Of a stretch of DNA of 64,000 nucleotides, positions 53,253 to 64,000 are shown piece by piece (position 1 is the first letter of the stretch; each line of letters opens with the position of its first letter). The translations under genes and the position numbers were made by a program. The notes beneath the pieces were generated by a model. The model did not search any database. It was given only the letters and a program-made list of their open reading frames with translations, and was not told the DNA's origin. The stretch spans positions 3,534,001 through 3,598,000 of the forward strand of contig NZ_AP024828.1 of NCBI RefSeq assembly GCF_019668465.1. Direction: 5' to 3'. The stretch is from Mycobacterium senriense. Lineage in GTDB: Bacteria; Actinomycetota; Actinomycetes; Mycobacteriales; Mycobacteriaceae.

Positions 53253-55603
53253 CCGAACCGGCCGCGGATAGCAGCGCGGTCCTTGCCGGACGAGACTCGC
53301 TGATATTGGCGTCGATGGCCTCGCCGGTCGAGACGGAACTGGTGACGGCGTGGATGGATCAACAGCGCACCAGCCATCCGGGAGCAAACTTCGGCCTGGT
53401 GAAACTGCCGCCGCTCGACGCGCCGCCGGAAGCGCTGACGGCCCTGGCCGAACAGCTCGAATCCGGGGAAGACCGTTCGATTGTGCCGGTGCGGGTGTTC
53501 TGGCTGCCCGAGCCGGATCGCGGCCGGGTGGCCAAACTGGCCGGCTTGCTGCCCGGCCGGGATCCCTACCACCCCAACCAGCGTCAGCAAGAACGGATCG
53601 TGCGGACCGCTCCGCTGCGCGCGCGGGTGGTGGCCGGTGAAGCGGCCACCGTCGCCGAGCTGCGGCGGCAATGGCGAGACACCACGGTCGGGGAAGACAG
53701 GAACGACTTCGCCCAATTCGTGATCCGCCGCGCCATCTTGGCGATGGAGCGCGTGGAGTACCGAATCCTCGGGCCGCAGTACAAGTCGCCGCGGCTGGTG
53801 AAGCCGGAAATATTGGCCTCCAACCGGTTTCGCTCGGGCCTGGCCAAGATTCCCGGCGCCACCGTCGACGAGGCCGGAAAGATGCTCGACGAACTCGCCA
53901 CCGGGTGGAGCCGGGCGTCGGTCGACCTCGTCGGGGTTCTCGGCAGGATGCTCAGTCGCGGGTTCGATCCCGAGATCGATTACGACGGCTATCAGGTGGC
54001 GGCGATGCGGGCCGGCCTGGAAGCGCACCCGGCGGTGCTGTTGTTCTCGCACCGGTCCTACATCGACGGCGCGGTGGTGCCGGTTGCCATGCAGGAGAAC
54101 CGATTACCGCCGGTGCACGTCTTCGCGGGCATCAACCTGTCGTTCGGCGCGATGGGACCGCTGCTACGACGCTCCGGTGTGATCTTCATCCGCCGCAACA
54201 TCGGCAACGACCAGCTCTACAAGTACGTACTGCGCGAATACGTCGGCTACATCGTCGAAAAGCGGTTCAACCTGAGCTGGTCCATCGAGGGCACCCGGTC
54301 GCGCACCGGAAAGATGCTGCCACCCAAGCTGGGCCTGCTGGCCTACGTCGCCGACGCCTACCTGGACGGCCGCAGCGAAGACATTCTGTTGCAACCGGTC
54401 TCGATCAGCTTCGACCAGCTGCACGAGACCGCCGAATACGCCGCCTACGCCCGCGGCGGTGAGAAGACGCCCGAGGGCGTCGGCTGGCTGTACAACTTCA
54501 TCCGCGCCCAGGGGGAGCGCAACTACGGCAAGATCTACGTCCGATTCCCCGAAGCCGTGTCGATGCGTCACTACCTGGGCGTCCCGCACGGCCCGCTGGC
54601 GCAGGATCCGGACGCCAAAAGGCTTGCGCTGCAGAAAATGTCGTTCGAGGTCGCCTGGCGGATCCTGCAGGCGACGCCGGTGACGGCGACGGGCCTGGTG
54701 TGCGCGCTGCTGCTGACCACCCGCGGCGCGGCGTTGACGCTCGGCCAGCTGCACCACACCCTGCAGGACTCACTGGATTACCTGGAACGCAAACAAAACC
54801 CGATGTCCACCAGCGCGTTGCGGCTGCGCACGCACGATGGGGTGCGCGCGGCGGTCGACGCGCTGTCCAACGGACACCCCATCACCCGGGTCGACGGCGG
54901 CCGGGAACCGGTATGGCGCATCGCGCCCGAAGAGCAGCACGCCGCGGCGTTCTACCGCAACTCGGTGATCCACGCCTTCCTGGAGACCTCGATCGTCGAA
55001 CTCGCGCTGGCCCACGCCCGCCACGCCGACGGCGACCGCATGGAGGCCTTCTGGACCCAGGCGATGAGGCTGCGCGATCTGCTGAAGTTCGACTTCTATT
55101 TCGCCGATTCGGCGACCTTCCGGGACAACATCGCCGAAGAGATGGCGTGGCACAACAATTGGGCAGCCCATGTGTCCGCCGGAGGCGACGAGATCCACGC
55201 GCTGTTGTTCGCCAAGCGTCCGCTGATGGCGGATGCGATGCTGCGGGTGTTCTTCGAGGCCTACGAGATCGTCGCCGACGTGCTGCGTGACGCACCCGCG
55301 GACATCGGACACAAGGAACTGACCGACCTGGCGTTGGGCGTCGGCCGACAGTATGTGGCGCAGACCCGGATCCGCAGCAGCGAATCCGTGTCGACGCTGC
55401 TGTTCGCCACCGCGCGCCAGGTTGTCGAGGATCAAGACCTGATCGCGCCGGCCCCGGACCTGGCCGACAGGCGGGGGGCTTTCCTGCGAGAGCTGCGCGA
55501 CATCCTGCAAGACTTCAACTACGTCGGTCAGATCGCGCGGGATCAATTCGTGGCCCGCGAGGCCAGGGCGCGCCAGGACCTTCTGGACGGCCAGCCTCTG
55601 TAG
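53249..55603 (+). CDS. plsB2: Glycerol-3-phosphate acyltransferase PlsB2 (Rv2482c homologue)
   Basis: Adds the first acyl chain to glycerol-3-phosphate in phospholipid and triacylglycerol synthesis. The 784-residue protein has the acyltransferase block in the middle: FSHRSYIDG (His268, Asp273), [22 protein letters not shown] and [10 protein letters not shown]. The N-terminal 200 and C-terminal 380 residues are family-specific helical regions. No signal peptide; peripheral membrane association is expected. GTG at 53249 overlaps the plsC stop as GTGA. Its product is the direct substrate of the PlsC acyltransferase, and diacylglycerol formed later is that of WS/DGAT. Confidence 0.96.
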   Translation: MTEPAADSSAVLAGRDSLILASMASPVETELVTAWMDQQRTSHPGANFGLVKLPPLDAPPEALTALAEQLESGEDRSIVPVRVFWLPEPDRGRVAKLAGLLPGRDPYHPNQRQQERIVRTAPLRARVVAGEAATVAELRRQWRDTTVGEDRNDFAQFVIRRAILAMERVEYRILGPQYKSPRLVKPEILASNRFRSGLAKIPGATVDEAGKMLDELATGWSRASVDLVGVLGRMLSRGFDPEIDYDGYQVAAMRAGLEAHPAVLLFSHRSYIDGAVVPVAMQENRLPPVHVFAGINLSFGAMGPLLRRSGVIFIRRNIGNDQLYKYVLREYVGYIVEKRFNLSWSIEGTRSRTGKMLPPKLGLLAYVADAYLDGRSEDILLQPVSISFDQLHETAEYAAYARGGEKTPEGVGWLYNFIRAQGERNYGKIYVRFPEAVSMRHYLGVPHGPLAQDPDAKRLALQKMSFEVAWRILQATPVTATGLVCALLLTTRGAALTLGQLHHTLQDSLDYLERKQNPMSTSALRLRTHDGVRAAVDALSNGHPITRVDGGREPVWRIAPEEQHAAAFYRNSVIHAFLETSIVELALAHARHADGDRMEAFWTQAMRLRDLLKFDFYFADSATFRDNIAEEMAWHNNWAAHVSAGGDEIHALLFAKRPLMADAMLRVFFEAYEIVADVLRDAPADIGHKELTDLALGVGRQYVAQTRIRSSESVSTLLFATARQVVEDQDLIAPAPDLADRRGAFLRELRDILQDFNYVGQIARDQFVAREARARQDLLDGQPL

Positions 55604-55631
55604 CCGACGGGCCCGCCCATACCCTGGACAT

Positions 55632-57698
55632 ATGACCGTCGCCCCGCCGGCCGGCAAGGCCCCGACCGAGGCCTCCACCCAGCGCCGCGCGCTGGTGTGG
55701 CCGGTGCTGGCCGGTGTCGCGGTGCTGGCGGGCTGCACGGCCGCCGGCATCGGGACGCTCTCGCTGGCCAGCGCGCTGACCGTGACGGGCCTGCCCGACC
55801 CAGGCCAGGTGACCACGCTCGGGCTGCCGTTCGTTCGCGCCGCGGGTGAGATCGCCGCCGTGCTCGCGGTCGGGTCGTTCCTGTTCGCCGCGTTCCTGGT
55901 GCCGCCGCAGCGAAATGGTGTCCTCGACGCCGACGGCTATCGGGCCCTTCGGCTCGGGACGGTTGCGTCGGGCGTGTGGGCGGTGTGCGCGGCCCTGCTG
56001 GTCCCGCTGACCATCTCCGACGTGTCCGGCCATCCCATCGCCGACATCCCCCCGATGCGGATGTGGTCGTTGGCGGGTCTGATCACTAACGCCTCGGCCT
56101 GGCGCTGGACCGCGATCATGGCCGCGGTGATCACGCTGGCGAGCCTGTCGGTGCTGCGCTGGTCGTGGACGCCGGTGCTGGCCGCCGCGTCGGTGATGAC
56201 GCTGATTCCGCTGGGATTGACCGGTCATTCGTCGGCCGGCGGTTCGCACGACCTGGCCACCAACGGCCTGCTGATCCACCTGGTCGCCGCCAGCCTGTGG
56301 GCCGGTGGCCTGCTCGCCCTGCTGGCCCACGCCCTGCGCGGCGGTGGCCACCTCGGGCTGGCCGCGCGGCGGTTCTCGATGATCGCGCTGTGGTGTTGGG
56401 TCGCGATGGCGGTGAGCGGCGTGGTCAACGCCCTGGTGCGCGTGCAGCCGTCCGACCTGTTCAGCACGGACTACGGCCGGCTGGTCATCGCCAAGTTCGT
56501 CGCGCTGTGCCTGCTGGGCGGGCTTGGCTGGCGCCAGCGGCGCGTGAGTGTGGCTGGGCTGCAAGCGGATCCGAATCCGGCACGCGCACGTGGTGCGCTG
56601 CTGCGGCTGACCCTGATCGAGGCCGCCATTTTCGGCCTCACCTTCGGCATCGCCGTCGGGCTGGGCCGCACCCCGCCGCCGCCACCGCCGGCCCGGCTCC
56701 CGTCGATCCCCGAAGCCGAGATCGGTTACGACTTCGACGGGCCGCCCACCGTGGCGCGCATCCTGTTCGACTGGCGCTTCGACCTGATCTTCGGCTCCGC
56801 CGCCCTCGTCTTCGCCGCGCTATATGTGGCCGCGCTGCTGCGGCTGCGGCGGCGCGGCGACACGTGGCCGCCGGGTCGGACCGTTTCCTGGCTGCTCGGC
56901 TGCCTGGTGTTGCTGTTCGTGACGTCGTCGGGGGTCGGGCGCTACATGCCGGCGATGTTCAGCATGCACATGGTGGTCCACATGTGCCTGTCGATGCTGA
57001 TCCCGATCCTGCTGGTGCTCGGCGCCCCGGTCACCCTGGCGCTGCGGGCGCTGCCCGCGGCCGGCCGTGACGATCCGCCGGGCATGCGGGAATGGTTGTT
57101 GGCCGCGCTGCACAGCCGGATCTCCCAATTCCTCACCAACCCGGTGGTGGCCACCGTGCTGTTCGTCGCCGGGTTCTACGGGCTGTACCTGTCGAACCTC
57201 TTCGACACCACCGCGAGCAGCCACGCCGGACATCTGGCGATGAACGTGCACTTTCTGCTGAGCGGCTACCTGTTCTATTGGGTGGTGATCGGGGTGGACC
57301 CGACGCCGCGACCGATCCCGCCGCTGGCCAAGGTGGCCGTGGTTTTCGCATCGCTGCCGCTGCACGCCTTCTTCGGGGTGGTGCTGATGGGCACCAAGAA
57401 GGTGCTCGGCGCCGACTATTACCGCTCCCTCGGCCTGAGCTGGCACACCGATCTGCTGGGGGATCAGCGGCTGGGCGGGGGCATCGCCTGGGCGGCAGGG
57501 GAATTCCCGCTGGTGATCGTGATGCTCGCGCTGCTTATCCAGTGGGCGCGCAGCGATCGCCGCACCGCCAAGCGGCTGGACCGGGCCGCGGACCGCGACG
57601 ACGACGCCGAGCTGGTCGCCTACAACGCGATGCTGGCACAGCTGGCGCAGGGCGAGACGCCCAAGCGGGCCGGCCAGGCCCCCGCCGACCCCGACTGA
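55632..57698 (+). CDS. CopD-CtaG fusion membrane protein (Rv0102-like)
   Basis: The 688-residue polytopic protein fuses two domains. Residues 1-340 are CopD-like with seven or eight helices and conserved His in LTGHSSAGGSHD and LIHLVAASLWAGG, typical of copper import proteins. Residues 375-640 are CtaG-like (caa3 assembly) with PAMFSMHMVVHMCLSM and LAMNVHFLLSGYLF, whose Met and His could bind copper. It likely moves copper to respiratory oxidases or other cuproenzymes. In M. tuberculosis the equivalent fusion, Rv0102, is at a different locus, so this copy between plsB2 and ssb is either a paralogue or a rearrangement. The ATG at 55632 has no clear ribosome binding site. Confidence 0.9.
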   Translation: MTVAPPAGKAPTEASTQRRALVWPVLAGVAVLAGCTAAGIGTLSLASALTVTGLPDPGQVTTLGLPFVRAAGEIAAVLAVGSFLFAAFLVPPQRNGVLDADGYRALRLGTVASGVWAVCAALLVPLTISDVSGHPIADIPPMRMWSLAGLITNASAWRWTAIMAAVITLASLSVLRWSWTPVLAAASVMTLIPLGLTGHSSAGGSHDLATNGLLIHLVAASLWAGGLLALLAHALRGGGHLGLAARRFSMIALWCWVAMAVSGVVNALVRVQPSDLFSTDYGRLVIAKFVALCLLGGLGWRQRRVSVAGLQADPNPARARGALLRLTLIEAAIFGLTFGIAVGLGRTPPPPPPARLPSIPEAEIGYDFDGPPTVARILFDWRFDLIFGSAALVFAALYVAALLRLRRRGDTWPPGRTVSWLLGCLVLLFVTSSGVGRYMPAMFSMHMVVHMCLSMLIPILLVLGAPVTLALRALPAAGRDDPPGMREWLLAALHSRISQFLTNPVVATVLFVAGFYGLYLSNLFDTTASSHAGHLAMNVHFLLSGYLFYWVVIGVDPTPRPIPPLAKVAVVFASLPLHAFFGVVLMGTKKVLGADYYRSLGLSWHTDLLGDQRLGGGIAWAAGEFPLVIVMLALLIQWARSDRRTAKRLDRAADRDDDAELVAYNAMLAQLAQGETPKRAGQAPADPD

Positions 57699-57817
57699 TC
57701 CACAGTCCCGGTTTCTTCCACAGCGACGGCCGATTCCCGGGTTGTTCTCGCGGCGTTCGTCGGTGGCGCCGCGCCTACTGGCAGCCATAGCCAATGCAAT
57801 CGAGAAGGGATCAGCCC

Positions 57818-58324
57818 ATGTTCGAAACCCCGCTTACCGTCGTCGGTCACATCGTCAACGACCCCGCCCGCCGCAAGGTCGGCGACCAGGAGGTCATCAA
57901 ATTCCGGGTCGCCAGCAACTCGCGCCGCCGCACCGGTGACGGCGGCTGGGAACACGGGCACTCGCTGTTCGTCACGGTCAACTGCTGGGGAAAGCTGGTC
58001 ACCGGGGTGGGCGCCGCGCTGGGCAAGGGCGCGCCGGTGATCGTGGTGGGTCACGTGTACACCAGCGAATACGAGGACCGCGACGGCAACCGCCGCTCGT
58101 CGGTGGAGATGCGGGCGACCGCGGTCGGGCCGGACCTGTCCCGCGTCATCGTGCGCATCGAGAAGCCCGGCTACACCGGCCCCAACGCCGGGCAGGACAG
58201 CGCGGCCCCGGGAACTTCCGTCGACGGCGTCGACGTTAGTACCGAGGACCCGCTGGTCGACGACGATCCGGCCGGCACGGGTGACGCGGTTACCGACGAG
58301 GCTCCGCTGTCCATTCCCGCCTGA
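57818..58324 (+). CDS. ssbB: Second single-stranded DNA-binding protein (Rv2478c homologue)
   Basis: The 168-residue protein has an OB fold over residues 1-115 (TPLTVVGHIVNDPARRK, FVTVNCWGKLV, GAPVIVVGHVYTSEYEDRDG). The acidic C-terminal region lacks the DDDIPF-type tip used by the main SSB to recruit partners, ending instead in PLSIPA, which fits the paralogous SSBb class described in mycobacteria. ATG at 57818 follows GAGAAGGGA; a start eight codons earlier is less likely. It precedes ettA by 90 bases on the same strand. Confidence 0.9.
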   Translation: MFETPLTVVGHIVNDPARRKVGDQEVIKFRVASNSRRRTGDGGWEHGHSLFVTVNCWGKLVTGVGAALGKGAPVIVVGHVYTSEYEDRDGNRRSSVEMRATAVGPDLSRVIVRIEKPGYTGPNAGQDSAAPGTSVDGVDVSTEDPLVDDDPAGTGDAVTDEAPLSIPA

Positions 58325-58413
58325 GCCCGGTCGGGCGCGGGGCGGCCGCCGGCGGGCGATGCCTAGGATGGTCCGCGAGATCACTCTGCAAATCAGAAAG
58401 GCATAACTGCGGC

Positions 58414-60090
<1,677 letters not shown>

Positions 60091-60169
60091 TCTCAGCTCT
60101 GCCCCGCGCCGCCAGGCAACGGGGCCGACCGAGCGCACTGACAACCGTCGCCAGTTGGGAGCTATCGGC

Positions 60170-63100
60170 ATGACGATCGATCCCGGAGCCAGACAAGATC
60201 TCGAGCCGTGGACGACCTTCACCCGGCAGCAGGACATCCCTGAGTGGATTTCGCGGGCCTACGTAGAGAGCTATCGCGGGCCGCACAGCGACGAGTCGGG
60301 GGGCGCGGAAACCAGGTCCATCGACCTGACCCTGCCGGCGACCATCGTGACGCCCGCCATGCTGAGCGCGCACTATCGGCTCGGCCTGCACCGGCCCGAC
60401 GGCGAGAGCCGTGTCGCGGTGTACCCGGCCGAAGACCCCGCCGGCTTCGGGCCCGCGCTACAGGTCGTCACCGATCACGGCGGCATGCTGATGGATTCGG
60501 TCACCGTGCTGCTGCACCGGCTCGGCGTTCCGTACACGGCCATCATGACGCCGGTGTTCGAAGTGCAGCGCAGCCCCGAGGGCGACCTGCTGCGCGTCGA
60601 GGCGAAACCCGAAGGCGCCTCGCAATACGCCGGCGAGGCGTGGATCCACGTGCAGCTGCTGCCTTCGGTCGACAGCAAGGGACTCATCGAGGTCGAACGG
60701 CTGCTGCCCAAGGTGCTGGCCGACGTGCAACAGGTCGCCAGCGACGCGTCGGCCTTGATCGCCGCCCTCAACGATCTGGCCGCGCAGGTCGAAGCCAACG
60801 CCGACGGCCACTTCTCGGCGCCGGACCGCGACGACGTCGCGGCGCTGCTGCGCTGGCTGGGCAACGGCAACTTCCTCCTGCTCGGCTATCAGCGCTGCCA
60901 CGTGCACGACGGCCAGGTCTCCGGCGACGGCACACCCGGCCTCGGCGTCCTACGCACCCGCACCGGCTCGCGCCCCCGGCTCACCGACGACGACCGATTG
61001 CTGGTGCTCGCGCAATCGGTGGTGGGTAGCTATCTGCGCTACGGCGCCTACCCGTACGCCATCGCGGTCCGCGAATACGTCGGCGACGCCGTGATCGAGC
61101 ACCGCTTCGTCGGCCTGTTCACAGTGGCCGCCATGAACGCGGATGTCCTGGAAATCCCGACGATTTCGCGCCGGGTCCGCGAGGCGCTGGCGATGGCCGA
61201 CAGTGACCCGATCCACCCGGGCCAGCTGCTGCTTGACGTCATCCAGACCGTGCCCCGCTCGGAGCTGTTCACGCTCAGCGCCGAACGACTCCTGGCGATG
61301 GCCAAAGCGGTGGTGGACCTGGGACCGCAGCGAAACGCCTTGTTGTTCCTGCGCGCCGACCGGCTGCAGTACTTCGTCTCCTGCTTGGTGTACCTACCCC
61401 GCGACCGCTACACCACGGCGGTGCGGCTGCAAATCGAGGACATCCTGGTCCACGAATTCGGCGGCACCCGGCTGGAATTCACCGCTCGGGTCAGCGAATC
61501 ACCTTGGGCCCTGATGCATTTCATGGTCCGCCTGCCGCCCGACGGCCCCGACGCCGTGCCGGTCGACGTGTCCGAAGACAACCGGCTCCGCATTCAGGCG
61601 CTGCTGAGCGAAGCCGCGCGCACCTGGACCGACCGACTCGCCGCCGCGGCGGCCGAGGGTTCGGTGGGCCACGCCGACGCCGAGTACTACGCGGACGCCT
61701 TCCCCGAGGTCTACAAGCAAGCCGTCACCCCGGCCGATGCCATCGATCACATCGCGATCATCAATGAGCTGCAAGACGACTCGGTCAAGCTGGTGTTCGC
61801 TGAACTCGACGACGGGTCCGCCCAGCTGACCTGGTTCTTGGGCGGACGCACCGCGTCGCTGAGCCAGCTGCTGCCGATGTTGCAGAGCATGGGTGTGGTC
61901 GTGCTCGAGGAGCGGCCGTTCACGGTCACCCGCTCCGACGGGCTGCCGGTGTGGATCTATCAGTTCAAGATCTCGCCGCACCCGACCATCCGGCTGGCGT
62001 CGACGCAAGACGAGCGCGACGCGATGGCCGAGCGATTCGCCGACGCGGTGACGGCGATCTGGAACGGTCGGCTCGAGATAGACCGGTTCAACGAGCTGGT
62101 GATGCGCGCCGGCCTGCGATGGCAGCAGGTCGTGCTGCTGCGCGCCTACGCAAAGTACTTGCGGCAGGCGAACTTTCCGTACAGCCAGTCCTACATCGAA
62201 TCGGTACTCAACGAGCACTCCTCGACCGCGCGATCACTGGTCGTGCTCTTCGAGGCGCTGTTCGACCCCGACCCCGACCCCTCTACGAGCCGCGATGCTC
62301 AGGCGGCCGCCGCGGCGGTCGCCGCCGATATCGACGCACTGGTGAGCCTGGACACCGACCGTATTCTGCGGTCTTTCGCGTCGCTGGTGCAGGCCACGCT
62401 GCGGACCAATTATTTTGTGAGACGCGAAGGTTCGGCCCGGGCCCGCAATGTGCTGGCCATCAAGCTGGACGCCCAGCTGGTCGACGAGCTGCCACTGCCG
62501 CGCCCCAAATACGAGATCTTCGTTTATTCGCCGCGGGTTGAAGGCGTGCACCTGAGGTTCGGTCCGGTGGCCCGTGGTGGCCTGCGCTGGTCGGACCGCC
62601 GGGACGACTTCCGAACCGAGATACTGGGTTTGGTCAAGGCGCAGGCGGTGAAGAACGCCGTCATCGTGCCGGTGGGCGCCAAGGGCGGATTCGTGCTCAA
62701 GCGGCCACCGCTGCCCACCGGCGACGCCGTTGCCGACCGTGACGCCAACCGCGCCGAGGGCGTCGCCTGCTATCAGCTGTTCATCTCCGGTCTGCTCGAC
62801 GTCACCGACAACGTCGACCATGCGACCGGAAAGGTCAGCCCGCCAACCGAAGTCATCCGGCGCGACGGCGACGACGCGTACCTGGTGGTGGCGGCGGACA
62901 AGGGCACCGCGACCTTCTCCGACATCGCCAACGACGTCGCGAAGTCCTACGGATTCTGGCTGGGTGACGCGTTCGCGTCCGGCGGGTCGGTCGGCTATGA
63001 CCACAAGGCCATGGGCATCACGGCCAAGGGCGCGTGGGAGGCAGTCAAACGGCACTTCCGCGAGATGGACATCGACACGCAGACCGAGGACTTCACGGTG

Positions 63101-64000
63101 GTGGGGATCGGCGACATGAGCGGCGATGTCTTCGGCAACGGCATGCTGCTGAGTAAGCACATCCGGCTGCTCGCCGCCTTCGACCACCGGCACATCTTCT
63201 TGGACCCCGACCCCGACGCCGCGCGTTCATGGGAGGAACGCCGGCGGATGTTCGACCTGCCGCGGTCCAGCTGGGAGGACTACGACACATCGCTGATCAG
63301 TGAGGGCGGCGGCGTGTACAGCCGTGAGCACAAGGCGATTTCGATCAGCCCCCAGGTTCGCGAGGCGCTGGGCATCGAGGGCTCGGAGGACGAGGCCGCA
63401 GAGATGACGCCGCCCAACCTGATCAAGGCGATCCTGCAGGCGCCGGTGGATCTGCTGTTCAACGGCGGCATCGGCACCTACATCAAGGCGGAGTCCGAAT
63501 CCGACGCCGACGTCGGAGACCGCGCGAACGATCCGGTCCGGGTCAACGGAAGCCAGGTGCGCGCCAAGGTGATCGGCGAGGGCGGCAACCTCGGGGTGAC
63601 CGCGCTGGGTCGCGTCGAGTTCGATTTGGCGGGCGGCCGGATCAACACCGATGCGATGGACAACTCCGCCGGAGTGGACTGCTCGGACCACGAGGTCAAC
63701 ATCAAGATCTTGATCGACTCGCTGGTGACCGCCGGCAAGGTCAAGCCGGAGGAGCGCAAACCGCTGCTGGAGTCGATGACCGACGAGGTCGCGCAGCTGG
63801 TGCTCACCGACAACGACGACCAGAACGACCTGATCGGCACCAGCCGCGCGAACGCGCCGAGCCTGCTGCCGGTGCACGCCAGGCTGATTCAGTACCTGGT
63901 CGACGAGCGCGGCATCAACCGCGACCTGGAAGCGCTGCCGTCGGATAAGGAAATCGCGCGGCGCGCCGAGGCGGGCATCGGGCTCACCTCGCCGGAGATG
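60170..64000 (+). CDS. gdh: Large NAD-dependent glutamate dehydrogenase, 3' end outside the window
   Basis: Converts glutamate to 2-oxoglutarate and ammonia. The frame is open from the ATG at 60170 to the last base, 1277 codons; M. tuberculosis Gdh (Rv2476c) has about 1620, so the C-terminal fifth is missing. It is the GDH_N-ACT/PAS type: N-terminal regulatory region (1-700) followed by the catalytic core with [43 protein letters not shown] (catalytic Lys region), and the nucleotide part [18 protein letters not shown] and [10 protein letters not shown]. In mycobacteria its activity is inhibited by GarA according to published work. The gene follows ettA by 79 bases. No frameshift was noticed. 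Confidence 0.96.
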   Translation, partial: MTIDPGARQDLEPWTTFTRQQDIPEWISRAYVESYRGPHSDESGGAETRSIDLTLPATIVTPAMLSAHYRLGLHRPDGESRVAVYPAEDPAGFGPALQVVTDHGGMLMDSVTVLLHRLGVPYTAIMTPVFEVQRSPEGDLLRVEAKPEGASQYAGEAWIHVQLLPSVDSKGLIEVERLLPKVLADVQQVASDASALIAALNDLAAQVEANADGHFSAPDRDDVAALLRWLGNGNFLLLGYQRCHVHDGQVSGDGTPGLGVLRTRTGSRPRLTDDDRLLVLAQSVVGSYLRYGAYPYAIAVREYVGDAVIEHRFVGLFTVAAMNADVLEIPTISRRVREALAMADSDPIHPGQLLLDVIQTVPRSELFTLSAERLLAMAKAVVDLGPQRNALLFLRADRLQYFVSCLVYLPRDRYTTAVRLQIEDILVHEFGGTRLEFTARVSESPWALMHFMVRLPPDGPDAVPVDVSEDNRLRIQALLSEAARTWTDRLAAAAAEGSVGHADAEYYADAFPEVYKQAVTPADAIDHIAIINELQDDSVKLVFAELDDGSAQLTWFLGGRTASLSQLLPMLQSMGVVVLEERPFTVTRSDGLPVWIYQFKISPHPTIRLASTQDERDAMAERFADAVTAIWNGRLEIDRFNELVMRAGLRWQQVVLLRAYAKYLRQANFPYSQSYIESVLNEHSSTARSLVVLFEALFDPDPDPSTSRDAQAAAAAVAADIDALVSLDTDRILRSFASLVQATLRTNYFVRREGSARARNVLAIKLDAQLVDELPLPRPKYEIFVYSPRVEGVHLRFGPVARGGLRWSDRRDDFRTEILGLVKAQAVKNAVIVPVGAKGGFVLKRPPLPTGDAVADRDANRAEGVACYQLFISGLLDVTDNVDHATGKVSPPTEVIRRDGDDAYLVVAADKGTATFSDIANDVAKSYGFWLGDAFASGGSVGYDHKAMGITAKGAWEAVKRHFREMDIDTQTEDFTVVGIGDMSGDVFGNGMLLSKHIRLLAAFDHRHIFLDPDPDAARSWEERRRMFDLPRSSWEDYDTSLISEGGGVYSREHKAISISPQVREALGIEGSEDEAAEMTPPNLIKAILQAPVDLLFNGGIGTYIKAESESDADVGDRANDPVRVNGSQVRAKVIGEGGNLGVTALGRVEFDLAGGRINTDAMDNSAGVDCSDHEVNIKILIDSLVTAGKVKPEERKPLLESMTDEVAQLVLTDNDDQNDLIGTSRANAPSLLPVHARLIQYLVDERGINRDLEALPSDKEIARRAEAGIGLTSPEM

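Overview
The window is high-GC actinobacterial DNA. Its gene order reads as a slow-growing Mycobacterium, most likely of the M. avium complex group. Three things support the genus: a single-chain type I fatty acid synthase followed by acpS, many genes that match the M. tuberculosis block Rv2525c to Rv2476c in order and orientation (the plus strand here corresponds to the M. tuberculosis minus strand), and mycobacterial families such as WS/DGAT, cutinase, LdtMt2, MmpL and CmrA. The species is inference; Rv numbers below are recalled landmarks, not search results.

Layout. (1) 1-5801 is accessory: the end of an HNH (13E12-type) protein, then an aldehyde dehydrogenase, an AttH/CrtC lipocalin-like protein, a Rieske oxygenase and a MerR regulator. 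Two sharp dyads lie in the two divergent promoter regions, so this looks like an uncharacterised oxidative catabolic cassette. (2) 5862-20408 is the fatty-acid block: Tat-exported DUF1906 protein, fas, acpS, an M20 peptidase, a cytochrome P450 with a dyad in its promoter, bcp and a small DUF3618 membrane protein. (3) 20485-27972 is mixed: a small hypothetical gene, tRNA-Lys, a low-GC Eis-type acetyltransferase, an MmpL transporter, a DMT transporter, the L,D-transpeptidase ldtB and a lipoprotein. (4) 28025-33607: tRNA-His with a strong terminator, orn, a HerA-like ATPase, the mycolate reductase cmrA, an MFS transporter and a proline-rich membrane protein. (5) 33663-44162: the repressor bkaR facing a tightly overlapped operon accD1-accA1-fadE19-MaoC hydratase-citE, followed by bkdABC. 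Together these cover leucine/branched-chain keto acid breakdown and C5-dicarboxylate (itaconate-type) lyase chemistry; a twin operator sits between bkaR and accD1. (6) 44259-48338 is a variable stretch: echA14, two small orphan genes, a DJ-1/PfpI protein, a cutinase and tRNA-Arg. (7) 48525-55603 is a neutral-lipid/phospholipid block (lipQ, WS/DGAT, HAD-acyltransferase plsC with a long Lys-Ala-Pro repeat tail, plsB2); the last three overlap by GTGA stop/start codons. (8) 55632-64000: a CopD-CtaG fusion membrane protein, the second single-strand-binding protein, the ABC-F factor ettA and the first 1277 codons of the large NAD-glutamate dehydrogenase, which runs off the right edge.

Common themes are fatty-acid synthesis and activation (fas, acpS), mycolate maturation (cmrA), acyl-lipid assembly (WS/DGAT, plsC, plsB2) and branched-chain acyl-CoA breakdown. 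The most informative non-coding features are the dyads at 2338-2365, 4880-4902, 18176-18194, 34369-34398 and 34456-34479. No CRISPR array, insertion sequence or prophage was seen.
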